NCBI GenBank assembly: GCA_963732365.1
Contig: CAVSZC010000001.1
Coordinates: 434,001 to 498,000, forward strand
Origin: SR-FBR-E99 sp963732365
GTDB lineage: Bacteria > Bacteroidota > Bacteroidia > Bacteroidales > VadinHA17
Length of the DNA: 64,000 nucleotides
Direction of reading: 5' to 3'
Shown: positions 18,314-28,270 of the stretch, piece after piece
How positions within the stretch are numbered: position 1 is the stretch's first letter
Layout of the letters: the number at the start of each line of letters is the position of its first letter
Translations under genes and position numbers: made by a program
The notes under the pieces: model-generated
Seen by the model: the letters and a program-made list of their open reading frames with translations, nothing else
Databases searched by the model: none
Told to the model about the DNA's origin: nothing

Positions 18314-19111
18314 ATGCATGACAGGCACAAGGACAGGGAGCAGTATTTCAGGGAACAGGCCCTGACAACAGCCAGGCACGTTATACCCTTCATAAACAGC
18401 ATATTGCAGGTCAATGAAGAGATTTCCGTTCTTGAGATCGGATGTGGTGAGGGAGGGAATCTGAAGCCATTCCTTGATGCAGGATGCAAAAGGATTACCG
18501 GCATTGACATTTCTGAGGGGAAGATATCAAATGCACGGAATTTTTATTCCTCACTACCCGGAGGGGAGAAGGTTGAATTTATTGCAGCCGACATCTATGA
18601 TTCAGCGTCGGCCGGCAAATTTGACCTCGTGATGATGCGTGATGTCCTGGAGCATATACATGACCAGAAGAGGTTCCTCGGTTTCGTTAAGCTGTTTCTT
18701 GACCAGGGAGGAGTGCTGTTCATTGGTTTTCCGCCGTGGAACAACCCCTTCGGAGGACATCAGCAGATGTGTGAAAGCAGGATACTCTCGAAGTTGCCCT
18801 GGTTCCATCTGCTCCCAAAAGCTATGTACCGCGGCATCCTGAAGATGTTCGGGGAGAGTGAGGCCAGGATTGAGGGTTTGCTTGAGATCAAAGAGACTGG
18901 CATTAACCTCGGGTGGTTTGAAAGAACCATAAAAAAAGAGGGATTTCTTATTCTCAAGAAATCCCTCTGGTTCATCAACCCTAATTTTGAAGTCAAATTC
19001 GGGCTCCGTCCACGGCGCCTGCCTCAGTTCCCGGGATCAATACCCTTCCTGCGGAACTTTATGACAACCACGGGCTACTATATTATTTCAGTGCCTCCTC
19101 AAGGGCATTGA
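18314..19111 (+). CDS. Class I SAM-dependent methyltransferase
   Basis: 265 residues. SAM-binding motif I is VLEIGCGEGGNLKPF (about 40-54), motif II GIDIS near 64, motif III VEFIAADI, and post-motif FDLVMMRDVLEHIHD near 105. The C-terminal half is predicted as substrate cap. Substrate unknown. The end overlaps the convergent peptidase gene by 29 bp. TACATTTG, a -7-like box, lies only 5 bp upstream of the ATG, so transcription may start very near the start codon. Confidence 0.88.
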   Translation: MHDRHKDREQYFREQALTTARHVIPFINSILQVNEEISVLEIGCGEGGNLKPFLDAGCKRITGIDISEGKISNARNFYSSLPGGEKVEFIAADIYDSASAGKFDLVMMRDVLEHIHDQKRFLGFVKLFLDQGGVLFIGFPPWNNPFGGHQQMCESRILSKLPWFHLLPKAMYRGILKMFGESEARIEGLLEIKETGINLGWFERTIKKEGFLILKKSLWFINPNFEVKFGLRPRRLPQFPGSIPFLRNFMTTTGYYIISVPPQGH

Positions 19112-21116
19112 TTACCGGCTGGGCTGATATCTTCACTCCCACTGCCCCGTTCATCCAGTGCTGGGGGGTAAGACGCCCCTGTTTATACATCCGGTCTACC
19201 TCTGCCGCAAAATCCTTCCCCTTAAGATAATCCTCTATCTGGAATTGTATTATCTGTCCGTATGAATAGTTCGGCAGGTAAAGCGGCACGTCTATCATAT
19301 GAGAGTAGATCGCCAGTATCGGAGAGTCGGCAATGCCCATGACCGGCGAGAAGTATTTATTCCATACTTCTATTGCGAAAGCCACCGTCTGTTCCTTAAG
19401 CTGCGCCGGCGTTGCCTCCGGGTTCTCATAGAGCCACTTCCATACTTTCATCTCTACCATCCCCACTCCCATTATCTCCATCAGTGACCATGCAGCATCA
19501 AGCATCTGCAGCTTCTCTTTCTCAGGGTTCTCTTCCTTTATGCCGAGAAGTTTCAGGTCGCGGTCCTGGAACAGGAATGCAGTCGCTTCCGTAAATCCGG
19601 TGTTAGGCACACCCGAAAGCATAAAATAATCAACATCATAGAGTGATATTGTCTGCTCGACGTTGTGTCCGAACTCATGGACAGCTATGTTATATCCTTT
19701 GTAGTCCATACCCTTGTCTGAGATACGGGTTCTGAGATGAGAGACAGAGCCTTTCATCGCGGCGCCCCAGGCATGTCCTGATCCGCGGGCGGGGTCAACA
19801 ACTATCTTGTCCGCAATGTATTTTGCTCTCTCCGGTGACCATCCAAGCTTGACCAGCATCGCCGGCATATCATTCCGGAATGCGGCAGGATCGGGATAGA
19901 GTGCTGATGTCTTCGCGGTCAGCATGCTCTCAGGGATTTCACTGCGCGACTTGAAGCCGTCATACCATATGTCATAGGGTCTCAGGTCACGGCCCAGTCT
20001 CTGCTTAATTATTTCAGCCAGAGAAACAAGCTGAGGTGTACTGAGGTAGGCATCAAAGAGTGCCTCTATCTCCTCCTGGGCTATCTCCATTTCGCCTGCA
20101 AACTTCCTTAGGATGGCAGTATTCATCCCGGGGCTGAACGGATCGATGGCTGTGTGTGCCTTGAAGATATTCACAACCTGTGCGTACCTGGTATCAGGCT
20201 CCGGGGCAAGCTGCACTTCTGTTCCCTCCTTTGTCACCCTGTTCGAATAGGGAGCCCACTCATACTCCGGATTGTTTACAACCTTCCCGGGTATCTCCTG
20301 CCTGATGATACGCTCCATGACACGGTAGATCATCTCCTGTTTTTCCGGACCATTTTTCGTTTCGGCATAGTTGGCCTTGATCTCGTCACGCAGGTTCCAG
20401 TGTGAAAGGAGTACCATATCATCAGGAAAGATCTGACGACCGTCGTCTGTCCTCAGCTTGCCCATATATATATTATATTCAGCTACATACATGGCAGCAT
20501 TACCTGACGCCACAGCCATTGCCTGATTCAGTTCGGCAGGAACGCGTGATACGAATTGGTCTCCAAGACGGGCCATGGCCCACTCTTCGCGGCTCCATTT
20601 CTCACCCAGCTCCTCCTTCTCCGCAAGGGTGTAATAGGGAAAGTTAAGGGCAATAACGAAGGCTATCTTGTTTGAATAGAAGTCTGACTGCAGATGTGAT
20701 CCGACCGAATAATTCCCAAACATTTTGTCAATCTCATCAATCTCACCTCCAGTCTCATCCAGGACTTTTTTCAGATCAAGGGTGATCTCGTTAAGGTTAC
20801 CGCCAAGTGATTCAAAATAGCTGCTGATCTTAATAAAGACCTCACTCCTCTTCTGCGGACTGGCTATGTAATTTGCTGCAACGAAGTCAGCGAACTGCTG
20901 TGCTGAGCCGTCCTCTTCCCTCCAGAGTGATGCTGCGTGCCTGACACCCTTCTCAAGGATGAAGACATCAGTTTCAGGCTGTGAAGAACGTATGCCATCT
21001 ATTGACCTCACAATAGTGGCTTCATCAATGAAACCTGCGGCTGACTCTGCTGTCTTCTTTTCAGCCGGGGCGCAGGCTGCTAATGCTGCAATCATAAGTA
21101 CGATGATCTTTTTCAT
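19083..21116 (-). CDS. Lipoprotein zinc metallopeptidase, HEFGH type
   Basis: 677 residues with a signal ending in ALAAC (lipidated Cys15). The zincin motif H480-E-F-G-H484 and a third ligand candidate Glu510 (TGFTEATAF) identify a gluzincin with a mostly helical fold, similar in outline to M3/M49-like exopeptidases. It is attached to the outer or inner membrane facing the periplasm, where it likely trims peptides. Followed upstream on the same strand by a second exported peptidase of another family, 27 bp away. Confidence 0.8.
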   Translation of the reverse strand: MKKIIVLMIAALAACAPAEKKTAESAAGFIDEATIVRSIDGIRSSQPETDVFILEKGVRHAASLWREEDGSAQQFADFVAANYIASPQKRSEVFIKISSYFESLGGNLNEITLDLKKVLDETGGEIDEIDKMFGNYSVGSHLQSDFYSNKIAFVIALNFPYYTLAEKEELGEKWSREEWAMARLGDQFVSRVPAELNQAMAVASGNAAMYVAEYNIYMGKLRTDDGRQIFPDDMVLLSHWNLRDEIKANYAETKNGPEKQEMIYRVMERIIRQEIPGKVVNNPEYEWAPYSNRVTKEGTEVQLAPEPDTRYAQVVNIFKAHTAIDPFSPGMNTAILRKFAGEMEIAQEEIEALFDAYLSTPQLVSLAEIIKQRLGRDLRPYDIWYDGFKSRSEIPESMLTAKTSALYPDPAAFRNDMPAMLVKLGWSPERAKYIADKIVVDPARGSGHAWGAAMKGSVSHLRTRISDKGMDYKGYNIAVHEFGHNVEQTISLYDVDYFMLSGVPNTGFTEATAFLFQDRDLKLLGIKEENPEKEKLQMLDAAWSLMEIMGVGMVEMKVWKWLYENPEATPAQLKEQTVAFAIEVWNKYFSPVMGIADSPILAIYSHMIDVPLYLPNYSYGQIIQFQIEDYLKGKDFAAEVDRMYKQGRLTPQHWMNGAVGVKISAQPVINALEEALK

Positions 21117-21143
21117 TTGACTTCGTTTTTAACCGGTATCTGT

Positions 21144-22811
21144 TTACTGAACAAACTGCAATGCGTAATACTTTGCCGTAAGCTTTTCCCCTGTTGCCTT
21201 TTCAATCATATCATTCCATTGATACCTTGCTCCGGGCATAAACACATTATTCCTGAAATAATCGCCAACTGCTTTGTCTCCAACCAGCGAGGTGCCCGTC
21301 AGAACATTCGATTCAATATAGGCATAGAACTGTGACGCCAGCAGCTCTCCGAGCAGGTAATTATGGTAATAGCACGGATAGAGAGCCACATGTATCTTAG
21401 TTGCCCAGTCAGGCATGTCGCGCCCTTCAGGCTTCTTCACCATCTGGTATTTTTCGACGGTATCCCACCAAAGCTGGTTCAGGTTCTGGTCAGGATTCTC
21501 ATACATTGCCTTTTCAAAGCGGTACATCACCTGTGCCCAGCGGCTGAAGACCAGCTGCTGCAGGCGCAGCGCCTTTTCGCTTTCACCGGATATCCTGTCA
21601 CGTTCTTTTTCGTCGATGATATTCATGTCGCACATCCACTGCGGGTCAGTGGCCAGTCTGCCGAAGAAATTGGCGATGGCTTCCGTGGTGAAAGTATGCG
21701 CAGCATCACGCAGCGTGAACGGCAGGGTAATATCATTGTAGTATGAATAAACTCCGTGACCCAGTTCATGAAGAATTGTGTTCATCCAGTACGAATCGGG
21801 TCTTATATTGTTAAGTGTTCTCACATCGCCTGCTCTGTCTATGTCAGTACAGAACGCATGCTGGTTCTTTCCCGGCTTCTCGTACAGGTCGCTTTTTGCC
21901 AGGATGGCATCAACCGGAAGGCCAATGCCGGCATAAAAGTCAGTCACCAGTTTCGCCGGATCATTTTTTTCATAATAGCTGTCAAAGTCTACAGTGTATA
22001 TCTCCGGAGCCTCCTGAAAGTACCTGTTCTGGTAGTGCCATGGCTGCAGTTCCGCGATCTCTATCCCATAACGCCTTGCAAAATATGCATCAATATCTCC
22101 CTTAAGCTGAGCAAAGTTGTCGCGGGTAAGACTGTCAAGCTCATCAAAGATCCTGGTAACATCTTCAGGCTTCTGACCCGAAAGTTCGAGACTCATCGTA
22201 TGATAGTTGGCAAATCCAAGTTTCTGTGCAATTTTATTGCGGTGCTTCACCAGGTTGATCACATCCTCAGAGACCAGCGGACCTATCATCTTATGCCCCT
22301 CCCATGCTGCCTGCAGCTCCCCGCTGTTCTTCGAGTTACGGAGTATCTCCTCCACCTCGTTGTCTGACAGCGGCTTGCCATCAACTGATGCCCTGAAGTT
22401 AGAGTACTTCTTATTGATTGCCGTCTCCATCCTGATCTGTTCAGAGATCAGGCTGGTATCTATCTGACCCTGAAGGTAGGAGTTGTACAACAGCTCAAGC
22501 TGCCTGGCAAGGAGCGGATCCTTTAACATTCCTGACTCTTTCATCTCCTTCAGCCCGGCGAAAGCCACTGGATCAACAAAAAAGCTTACATATTCTATTG
22601 TTGCCTTTTCACTGCGGGCCCAGGCCTCGTCAGTACCGTTTATGTTTGCTTCCCACGATGCAAGGGCATTCTCCCTGTACAGAGGAATTATTTTCGCTTC
22701 ATATGCGGAGATAAACTCCCTCATCCGGTTTTCCATTTTCTCCTGTTTTGATGTACATGACCATAACATGGTCAACACTACAAATAAATAGATAGGTACT
22801 CTTCTCATCAT
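21144..22811 (-). CDS. Lipoprotein M2/M3-like dipeptidyl carboxypeptidase
   Basis: 555 residues with lipobox MLWSC (Cys19). The active-site H348-E-L-G-H352 and Glu377 (TTEAIANFFG) match the M2 (angiotensin-converting-enzyme-like)/M3 gluzincins, and the helical N-terminal half with NYHTMSLELSGQ is typical of the bacterial M2-like group. Expected to release dipeptides from peptides in the periplasm or at the surface. Upstream member of a two-gene peptidase operon. Start is one of two adjacent Met codons (22811 or 22808). Confidence 0.85.
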   Translation of the reverse strand: MMRRVPIYLFVVLTMLWSCTSKQEKMENRMREFISAYEAKIIPLYRENALASWEANINGTDEAWARSEKATIEYVSFFVDPVAFAGLKEMKESGMLKDPLLARQLELLYNSYLQGQIDTSLISEQIRMETAINKKYSNFRASVDGKPLSDNEVEEILRNSKNSGELQAAWEGHKMIGPLVSEDVINLVKHRNKIAQKLGFANYHTMSLELSGQKPEDVTRIFDELDSLTRDNFAQLKGDIDAYFARRYGIEIAELQPWHYQNRYFQEAPEIYTVDFDSYYEKNDPAKLVTDFYAGIGLPVDAILAKSDLYEKPGKNQHAFCTDIDRAGDVRTLNNIRPDSYWMNTILHELGHGVYSYYNDITLPFTLRDAAHTFTTEAIANFFGRLATDPQWMCDMNIIDEKERDRISGESEKALRLQQLVFSRWAQVMYRFEKAMYENPDQNLNQLWWDTVEKYQMVKKPEGRDMPDWATKIHVALYPCYYHNYLLGELLASQFYAYIESNVLTGTSLVGDKAVGDYFRNNVFMPGARYQWNDMIEKATGEKLTAKYYALQFVQ

Positions 22812-22970
22812 TTTTGTTTTGGATTTTGCGAAGGTAAAAAAAATGGAACAGATAAAAGATGATGCTCCACACCTTCAGTGCCCGAGGGATTTCCTTCGAG
22901 TGCTTCTGTGGTTAAATTTCGAAATCAACCGCAAAAAAGCAGGTGAGATGCAAAAAGACAAAAAGGCAGC

Positions 22971-23177
22971 TCAGTGTACCCTGGTGCCGTGGTGTATCTT
23001 CTCAAGCAAACCAGCTATTACATGGTCTTCAGGCTGAAGATCAAGGCCGGGCAAAATAGCCTTCAGCTCATGATCAATGCCGAAAGCATCTGCCACCAGG
23101 TCATTGGTGCAGGTTTCAATTTCGCTGTAAGAAAGTAATCGGGTAGAGATATTATCCATAGGCGTTGTTGTTCTCAT
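22971..23177 (-). CDS. Small ORF downstream of the ECF sigma factor
   Basis: 68 residues, acidic, no signal peptide or membrane helix. It begins 36 bp after the sigma factor stop and is on the same strand. Small proteins of this size commonly follow sigma-24-type genes in Bacteroidota and may be regulators of the sigma factor, but I recognise no domain. Real gene likely, function unknown. The gap 22812-22970 upstream of the peptidases holds only A-rich sequence with no clear gene. Confidence 0.5.
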   Translation of the reverse strand: MRTTTPMDNISTRLLSYSEIETCTNDLVADAFGIDHELKAILPGLDLQPEDHVIAGLLEKIHHGTRVH

Positions 23178-23212
23178 ATGAGAAAAACGCCCTTATCTCT
23201 GCAAAAATTGTC

Positions 23213-23800
23213 TCAGCTGATTGAAAGAGTAATATTTTTTTCTTCCATTATCTTCCGCATGTTAATGAGGGCATAGCGCATGCGACCGAGGGCGGTGTTG
23301 ATGCTCACTCCGGTCATATCAGCTATCTCCCTGAAGCTCATTCCGGCATAATGACGCATTATCACCACCTCGCGCTGGTCCTCAGGGAGCTCGCTGACGA
23401 GACGACGGACGTCACGAAGCACCTGACGGCGCACCATCACATCCTCAACATTCTCATCCGCAAACCTGCGTGAATTGAACAGATCGCTCTCATAGTCATC
23501 ATTCAGTACTATGCCCATCTGTTTTTCATGCCTGAAATGATCGATGATGAGATTGTGGGCAATGCGCATCACCCATGACAGAAACCTGCCATCATCCTGG
23601 TACCGGCCTGCACGGACAGACTGAACAACCTTCAGAAAGGTATCCTGAAAGATGTCATCCGCGAGATCACGACTTCGAATGTAAAGGCTGATATAGGAAT
23701 AAACCTTGCTCTTATGCCGAAGGATCAGGAGCTCGATGCTCCTCTCATCACCGTTCATGAAACTGGTTATCAGTTCATAATCGGTCTTTGTACTCTTCAT
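23213..23800 (-). CDS. ECF (sigma-70 family) RNA polymerase sigma factor
   Basis: 195 residues. Region 2 is seen at about 20-90 (DLADDIFQDTFLKVVQ, RFLSWVMRIAHNLIIDHFR) and region 4 at about 125-185 (LPEDQREVVIMRHYAGMSFREIADMTGVSINTALGRMRYA). No transmembrane anti-sigma gene follows; only a 68-residue soluble ORF. Target promoters unknown. Confidence 0.93.
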   Translation of the reverse strand: MKSTKTDYELITSFMNGDERSIELLILRHKSKVYSYISLYIRSRDLADDIFQDTFLKVVQSVRAGRYQDDGRFLSWVMRIAHNLIIDHFRHEKQMGIVLNDDYESDLFNSRRFADENVEDVMVRRQVLRDVRRLVSELPEDQREVVIMRHYAGMSFREIADMTGVSINTALGRMRYALINMRKIMEEKNITLSIS

Positions 23801-23905
23801 AACTCTTACTTTTTGGTCAAGAGTAGAATTATGCTATAGGCTATCCTCCGTCGTTTTGGTTATTCAAGACACAAAGAAAACAAAAATTCTTTATTTCAAA
23901 ATGAT

Positions 23906-23913
23906 TATTTTTG
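23906..23913 (+). promoter_or_regulatory. Putative -7 box for uvrA
   Basis: TATTTTTG matches TAnnTTTG, 23 bp upstream of the uvrA ATG at 23937. The upstream region is A/T rich and has no perfect -33 TTTG. Confidence 0.4.
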
Positions 23914-23936
23914 GCTTTTTCTTATAAAGAGCTTAA

Positions 23937-26801
23937 ATGAAGGGTAATATTGAGATAAAAGGGGCGCGTGTACACAACCTCAAAGATATTACCCTTGATA
24001 TTCCGAGAGACAGGCTTGTCGTAATCACCGGAGTGTCAGGATCAGGCAAATCGTCACTTGCATTTGACACAATCTATGCCGAGGGGCAGCGCCGTTATGT
24101 GGAGAGTCTCTCATCATACGCCCGGCAATTTCTGGGGCGCATGAACAAGCCTGATGTCGACTTCATCAATGGCATCCCTCCTGCAATAGCCATAGAACAA
24201 AAAGTAAACACGAGAAACCCGCGGTCTACTGTAGGCACCTCAACTGAGGTACACGACTATCTCAGGCTTCTCTGGGCAAGGGTCGGACATACAATCTCAC
24301 CCGTATCCGGCCGGGAGGTAAGAAAACACACTGTTGACGACGTTGTGAATTATATCGCCAACCTCACGGAAGGTACGCGCGTGGTCCTGACTGCTCCGCT
24401 GACAGTACCTGAGAATGTCGATCCTTCAGAGTTCATTGATTTTCTAATAAGGCAGGGGTATAACCGGATAAGCACGGAGAAGGGCATTGTAAGGCTCGAT
24501 GAGCCTGGAGCCACGGACCTGGTGAAAAATGCACCGGTCGTTGAAATAATCATCGACAGGCTGTCAGCGGGCAGGTTGAATGAGGAGCTGAGCCGTGCAG
24601 CCGACTCGGTGCAGACTGCCTTTCTGACCGGCAGAGGCCACATAAAGCTGGATGTGACTGATGAGGAGACATCTCAGACAGTGAGATTCTCTGATAAGTT
24701 TGAAGAAGACGGCATCACCTTTGAAGAACCCACCGAGCATCTCTTCAGCTTCAACTCCCCGCTGGGCGCCTGCCCTCTCTGTGAGGGGTACGGCAAGGTG
24801 ATAGGGATAGATGAGAACCTGGTCATCCCTGATGAAAACCTGTCGGTATATGATGACGCCATTGCATGCTGGAGAGGCGAGACGATGAAGCAGTGGAAGG
24901 AGAAACTTATATTCAGCGCCGGCAAGTTTGACTTCCCGATACACAAGCCATGGCATAAGCTTACTGCCGAACAGAAGGCACTTGTCTGGAGCGGCAACAG
25001 GTATTTCTTTGGACTGAACCAGTTCTTCGAACATCTTGAAGAGAAGAAATACAAGATACAGTACAGGGTCATGCTCAGTCGCTACAGGGGAAAGCGCATC
25101 TGCCCCGAGTGCGGAGGACAGAGGCTCAGGAAAGAGGCGAACTGGGTAAAGATAGGCGGCAGATCTATTAGTGAGATAGCCTCCCTCCCGGTAAGCGAGG
25201 CATACGAATTCTTCAGCAGGCTGATGCTCAACGGTGAGGAGCGGGAGATAGCCGGGCGTCTGCTGAAGGAGATACAGCAGAGACTTGGTTTCCTTGTCAA
25301 TGTAGGTCTCTCCTATCTCACCCTCGACAGGCTGTCGAACACCCTTTCGGGAGGCGAGTCACAGCGCATCAACCTGGCTACCTCGCTGGGCAGCAGCCTG
25401 GTAGGTTCGCTCTACATACTCGATGAGCCGAGCATAGGGCTTCATCCGCGCGACACCAACCTGCTTGTCAGCGTACTGAAGGAACTGCGCGATCTCGGTA
25501 ATACGGTAATCGTCGTTGAGCATGAGGAGGAGATCATCAGGGCAGCCGATGAGATCATAGACATGGGACCGGGCGCCGGCACCCACGGCGGTGAGATCGT
25601 TTACCAGGGCGGGGTCGACTTCAGTGAGAATAACAAATCGCTGACCGCTGCCTACATGACCGGAGCGATGAAGATCGAAGAGCCTGCCCGGCGGAGACGG
25701 TGGAACAGCTTCGTCAGCGTCACCGGCGCCAGGGAGAACAACCTCAAGGAGATAAGTGTGAAATTCCCGCTGCATACAATCACGGCTGTGACAGGTGTAA
25801 GCGGCTCGGGCAAGAGTACCCTGGTACACAATATTCTCTTCAGTGCACTGTCAAACAGGCTGTCAGGGACCAGCATCAGGTCTGGCCGCTTCACGGAGAT
25901 AGCAGGTGACGTCAGCAGCATCACAGCCATAGAGCTTATAGACCAGAATCCTATTGGCAAGTCAAGCCGATCAAACCCGGTCACTTATCTGAAGGCCTTT
26001 GACGACATACGAAAGCTGTTTGCCGAACAGCAGGCATCGGTTCAGTACGGGTTCAAGCCTTCCCATTTCTCTTTCAATGTGGAGGGTGGACGCTGCGAAG
26101 AATGCCAGGGAGAAGGGCTGATACGTGTCGAGATGCAGTTTATGGCTGACGTTGAGCTTACATGCGAGGCATGCAAGGGGATGCGGTTCAAGCGCGACAT
26201 CCTCGACGTACGGTTCAAAGGGAAGAACATTTACGATGTGCTTGAGATGACCATCGACGAGGCCATAGAGTTCTTCACAGGCTGCAAGGACAAGTTCTGC
26301 AGAAAGATCGCTGACAGGCTCAGACCACTGGCAGATGTAGGACTGGGATATGTAAGGCTCGGACAGTCGTCTTCCACCCTCTCAGGCGGCGAGAGCCAGA
26401 GGGTAAAGCTGGCATATTACCTTGCACAGGAGAAGAGCAGTGAAAAGATACTCTTCATTTTTGACGAGCCTACCACAGGACTTCACTTCCACGATATTAA
26501 CAAGCTGATGAAATCACTCAATGCCCTTGTCGAGCACGGTCACTCGGTGATACTCATCGAGCATAACGTTGAGGTCATCAAGTGTGCCGACTGGGTCATT
26601 GACCTCGGGCCTGAAGGGGGTGACAGGGGTGGATATGTTGTCTTTGAGGGCACACCCGAACAGCTGGCAGAATGCCCTGAGTCATATACTGCCAGATATT
26701 TACGGTTAAAGGTTAAGGGGGAGGGCAGCGGAGAGGCAGAGGCAGTAGGCAGTAGGGCAAGGAGCAAGGAGCAGGTTTTGTCCGTCGGAGCCGGACCCTG
26801 A
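23937..26801 (+). CDS. uvrA: Excinuclease ABC subunit A
   Basis: DNA damage recognition ATPase of nucleotide excision repair. 954 residues: Walker A GVSGSGKSSLAFDT near 32, ABC signature LSGGESQR in each half, second Walker A GVSGSGKSTL near 620, and the zinc modules CPLCEG/CPECGG and CEECQGEG...CEACKG. About 30 extra C-terminal residues (from KVKGEGSGEAEAVGS) are Gly/Ser/Glu/Ala/Arg rich and are translated from a heptameric repeat array; the stop codon lies in the separate CCCTGAGCC repeat. The extension is therefore probably a repeat insertion past the original stop rather than part of the enzyme. Confidence 0.97.
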   Translation: MKGNIEIKGARVHNLKDITLDIPRDRLVVITGVSGSGKSSLAFDTIYAEGQRRYVESLSSYARQFLGRMNKPDVDFINGIPPAIAIEQKVNTRNPRSTVGTSTEVHDYLRLLWARVGHTISPVSGREVRKHTVDDVVNYIANLTEGTRVVLTAPLTVPENVDPSEFIDFLIRQGYNRISTEKGIVRLDEPGATDLVKNAPVVEIIIDRLSAGRLNEELSRAADSVQTAFLTGRGHIKLDVTDEETSQTVRFSDKFEEDGITFEEPTEHLFSFNSPLGACPLCEGYGKVIGIDENLVIPDENLSVYDDAIACWRGETMKQWKEKLIFSAGKFDFPIHKPWHKLTAEQKALVWSGNRYFFGLNQFFEHLEEKKYKIQYRVMLSRYRGKRICPECGGQRLRKEANWVKIGGRSISEIASLPVSEAYEFFSRLMLNGEEREIAGRLLKEIQQRLGFLVNVGLSYLTLDRLSNTLSGGESQRINLATSLGSSLVGSLYILDEPSIGLHPRDTNLLVSVLKELRDLGNTVIVVEHEEEIIRAADEIIDMGPGAGTHGGEIVYQGGVDFSENNKSLTAAYMTGAMKIEEPARRRRWNSFVSVTGARENNLKEISVKFPLHTITAVTGVSGSGKSTLVHNILFSALSNRLSGTSIRSGRFTEIAGDVSSITAIELIDQNPIGKSSRSNPVTYLKAFDDIRKLFAEQQASVQYGFKPSHFSFNVEGGRCEECQGEGLIRVEMQFMADVELTCEACKGMRFKRDILDVRFKGKNIYDVLEMTIDEAIEFFTGCKDKFCRKIADRLRPLADVGLGYVRLGQSSSTLSGGESQRVKLAYYLAQEKSSEKILFIFDEPTTGLHFHDINKLMKSLNALVEHGHSVILIEHNVEVIKCADWVIDLGPEGGDRGGYVVFEGTPEQLAECPESYTARYLRLKVKGEGSGEAEAVGSRARSKEQVLSVGAGP
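26735..26775 (+). repeat. Heptamer tandem repeats inside the uvrA 3' end
   Basis: GGCAGA/GGCAGTA units (three) followed by CAAGGAG twice and a partial CAGG. CAAGGAG is the reverse complement of the CTCCTTG unit found at 36096-36130, so unrelated loci share units. Confidence 0.75.
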
Positions 26802-26814
26802 GCCTGTCGAAGGG
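26796..26814. repeat. CCCTGAGCCTGTCGAAGGG dispersed-repeat motif
   Basis: 19-bp sequence whose reverse complement CCCTTCGACAGGCTCAGGG is a short repeat I recall from many bacterial genomes. It supplies the uvrA stop codon (TGA at 26799-26801). Only one copy was noticed in this window. Confidence 0.5.
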
Positions 26815-26835
26815 CGGCGAAGGCAGGGAGTAAGG

Positions 26836-28255
26836 TTATTTTACCCTCCCTGGTTCTCTTCTGTTCCTGCCAGGAGCATTCTGCAGGTCATCACCCAGGT
26901 CATCGCGTGCTTGTTCAGCCATCTTTTCAAGCCTGACGACCACATCGGGATAAAGATCGATGACATTATACCTTTCTCCCGGGTCACGCCGGAGGTCGTA
27001 CAGTCCTCCTTCAATCCACCGGTTCTCATCAGCCCCGCCGGGCTGCCCGTCGTTGCCCGGAAGGAATCCTTCATAGGTTCGGCCGCGATGCGGAAATACA
27101 AGCTTCCACGTTCCGTCGGTGACGGCCTCCAGGTTGTTATGGCGATAATAGTAATAGAATGACTTCCTCGGATTGTCATTCTTATCTCCTCTCATGAGGG
27201 GGAGTATACTTACACCGTCGATGGCTCTTTCCGGCAGGGCTGCTCCGGTCACATCTGCCAGCGTCGGAAGTATGTCTATTCCCGACACGAGCCTGCTGCA
27301 TACGGTCCCTGTCAGGTATTGTACCCTTCCACCACATTATGCAGGGGACACGCTGCCCACCCTCGAAGGTCGTACCCTTCCCTTCACGTAACCCTCCCGT
27401 GCTGCCGGCATGATTGCCATAGTTAAGCCACGGGCCGTTATCTGAAGTGAAAATGACGAGGGTGTTCCTGTCAAGATCAAGCTCCTCAAGAGTGCTGATT
27501 ATCTGACCCACACTCCAGTCTATCTCCATCATGACGTCACCGTAAAGGCCCTGTTCAGACTTTCCCCTGAAGGCATCAGATGCGGCCAGCGGCACATGAG
27601 GCATCGGATGGGCGAGGTAGACGAAGAAGGGATTGCCCCTGTTCCTGCGGATGAAGTCAAGCGTCCTGCCTGTAAACTGTTGTGTAAACTGTGATATGTC
27701 AGGCTCGGTTGTTATGACACTGTCATTTTCAATCAGCGGAAGAGGGGGGTAATAGTTCTTTGTGACGGGGTGATGAGGCCACATATCGTGTGAGTAAGGT
27801 ATCCCGAAGTACTCATCAAACCCGTGCCTCAGGGGCAGGAACTGGGGCTGGCAGCCCAGGTGCCACTTGCCGAAGGCCGCCGTGGCATATCCCTCCTTCT
27901 TCAGCATTTCAGCAATGGTCTCCTCAGCTGAGTTGATGCCAGTCTTTGATGCATGGTCAAGGGCACCGCTGAACCCGATGCGATTGGGGTAGCACCCTGT
28001 CATGAGTCCTGCCCTGCTGGCGCTGCTGACAGCCTGCGGGGCAAGATAATGGGTGAAAAATACTCCGCCAGCAGCCATCATGTCAATATTGGGAGTATGA
28101 TAACCTGTTGAACCTGTCAGTGACAGGTCACCATATCCCATATCATCCAGGTAAATTATTATCACGTTTACCTGCTCATTTCTCTCACACGAAGACAGAC
28201 TGCCAAGTGTCAGCATAATGACAATCAGCAAACCGGACAGCAACCTGGCATTCAT
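26836..28255 (-). pseudogene. Ser-type sulfatase, broken by a +1 frameshift
   Basis: Lipoprotein sulfatase (Cys23 in SLSSC). Metal ligands DD near 37-38 and the catalytic Ser77 in S-S-A-S-R fit the (C/S)-x-(A/P)-x-R signature converted to formylglycine by an anaerobic maturase. The reading frame that starts at 28255 runs to about 27310, where the sequence switches to a frame continuing as LVSGIDILPTLADVTGAALP to the stop at 26836. One extra base in the GGG/CC tract at 27304-27310 explains it; removing one base gives about 472 residues, a normal sulfatase length. This is either a real frameshift mutation or a sequencing error. No sulfatase maturase gene is in the window. Confidence 0.8.
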
Positions 28256-28270
28256 AACTGAAAGAATTAG

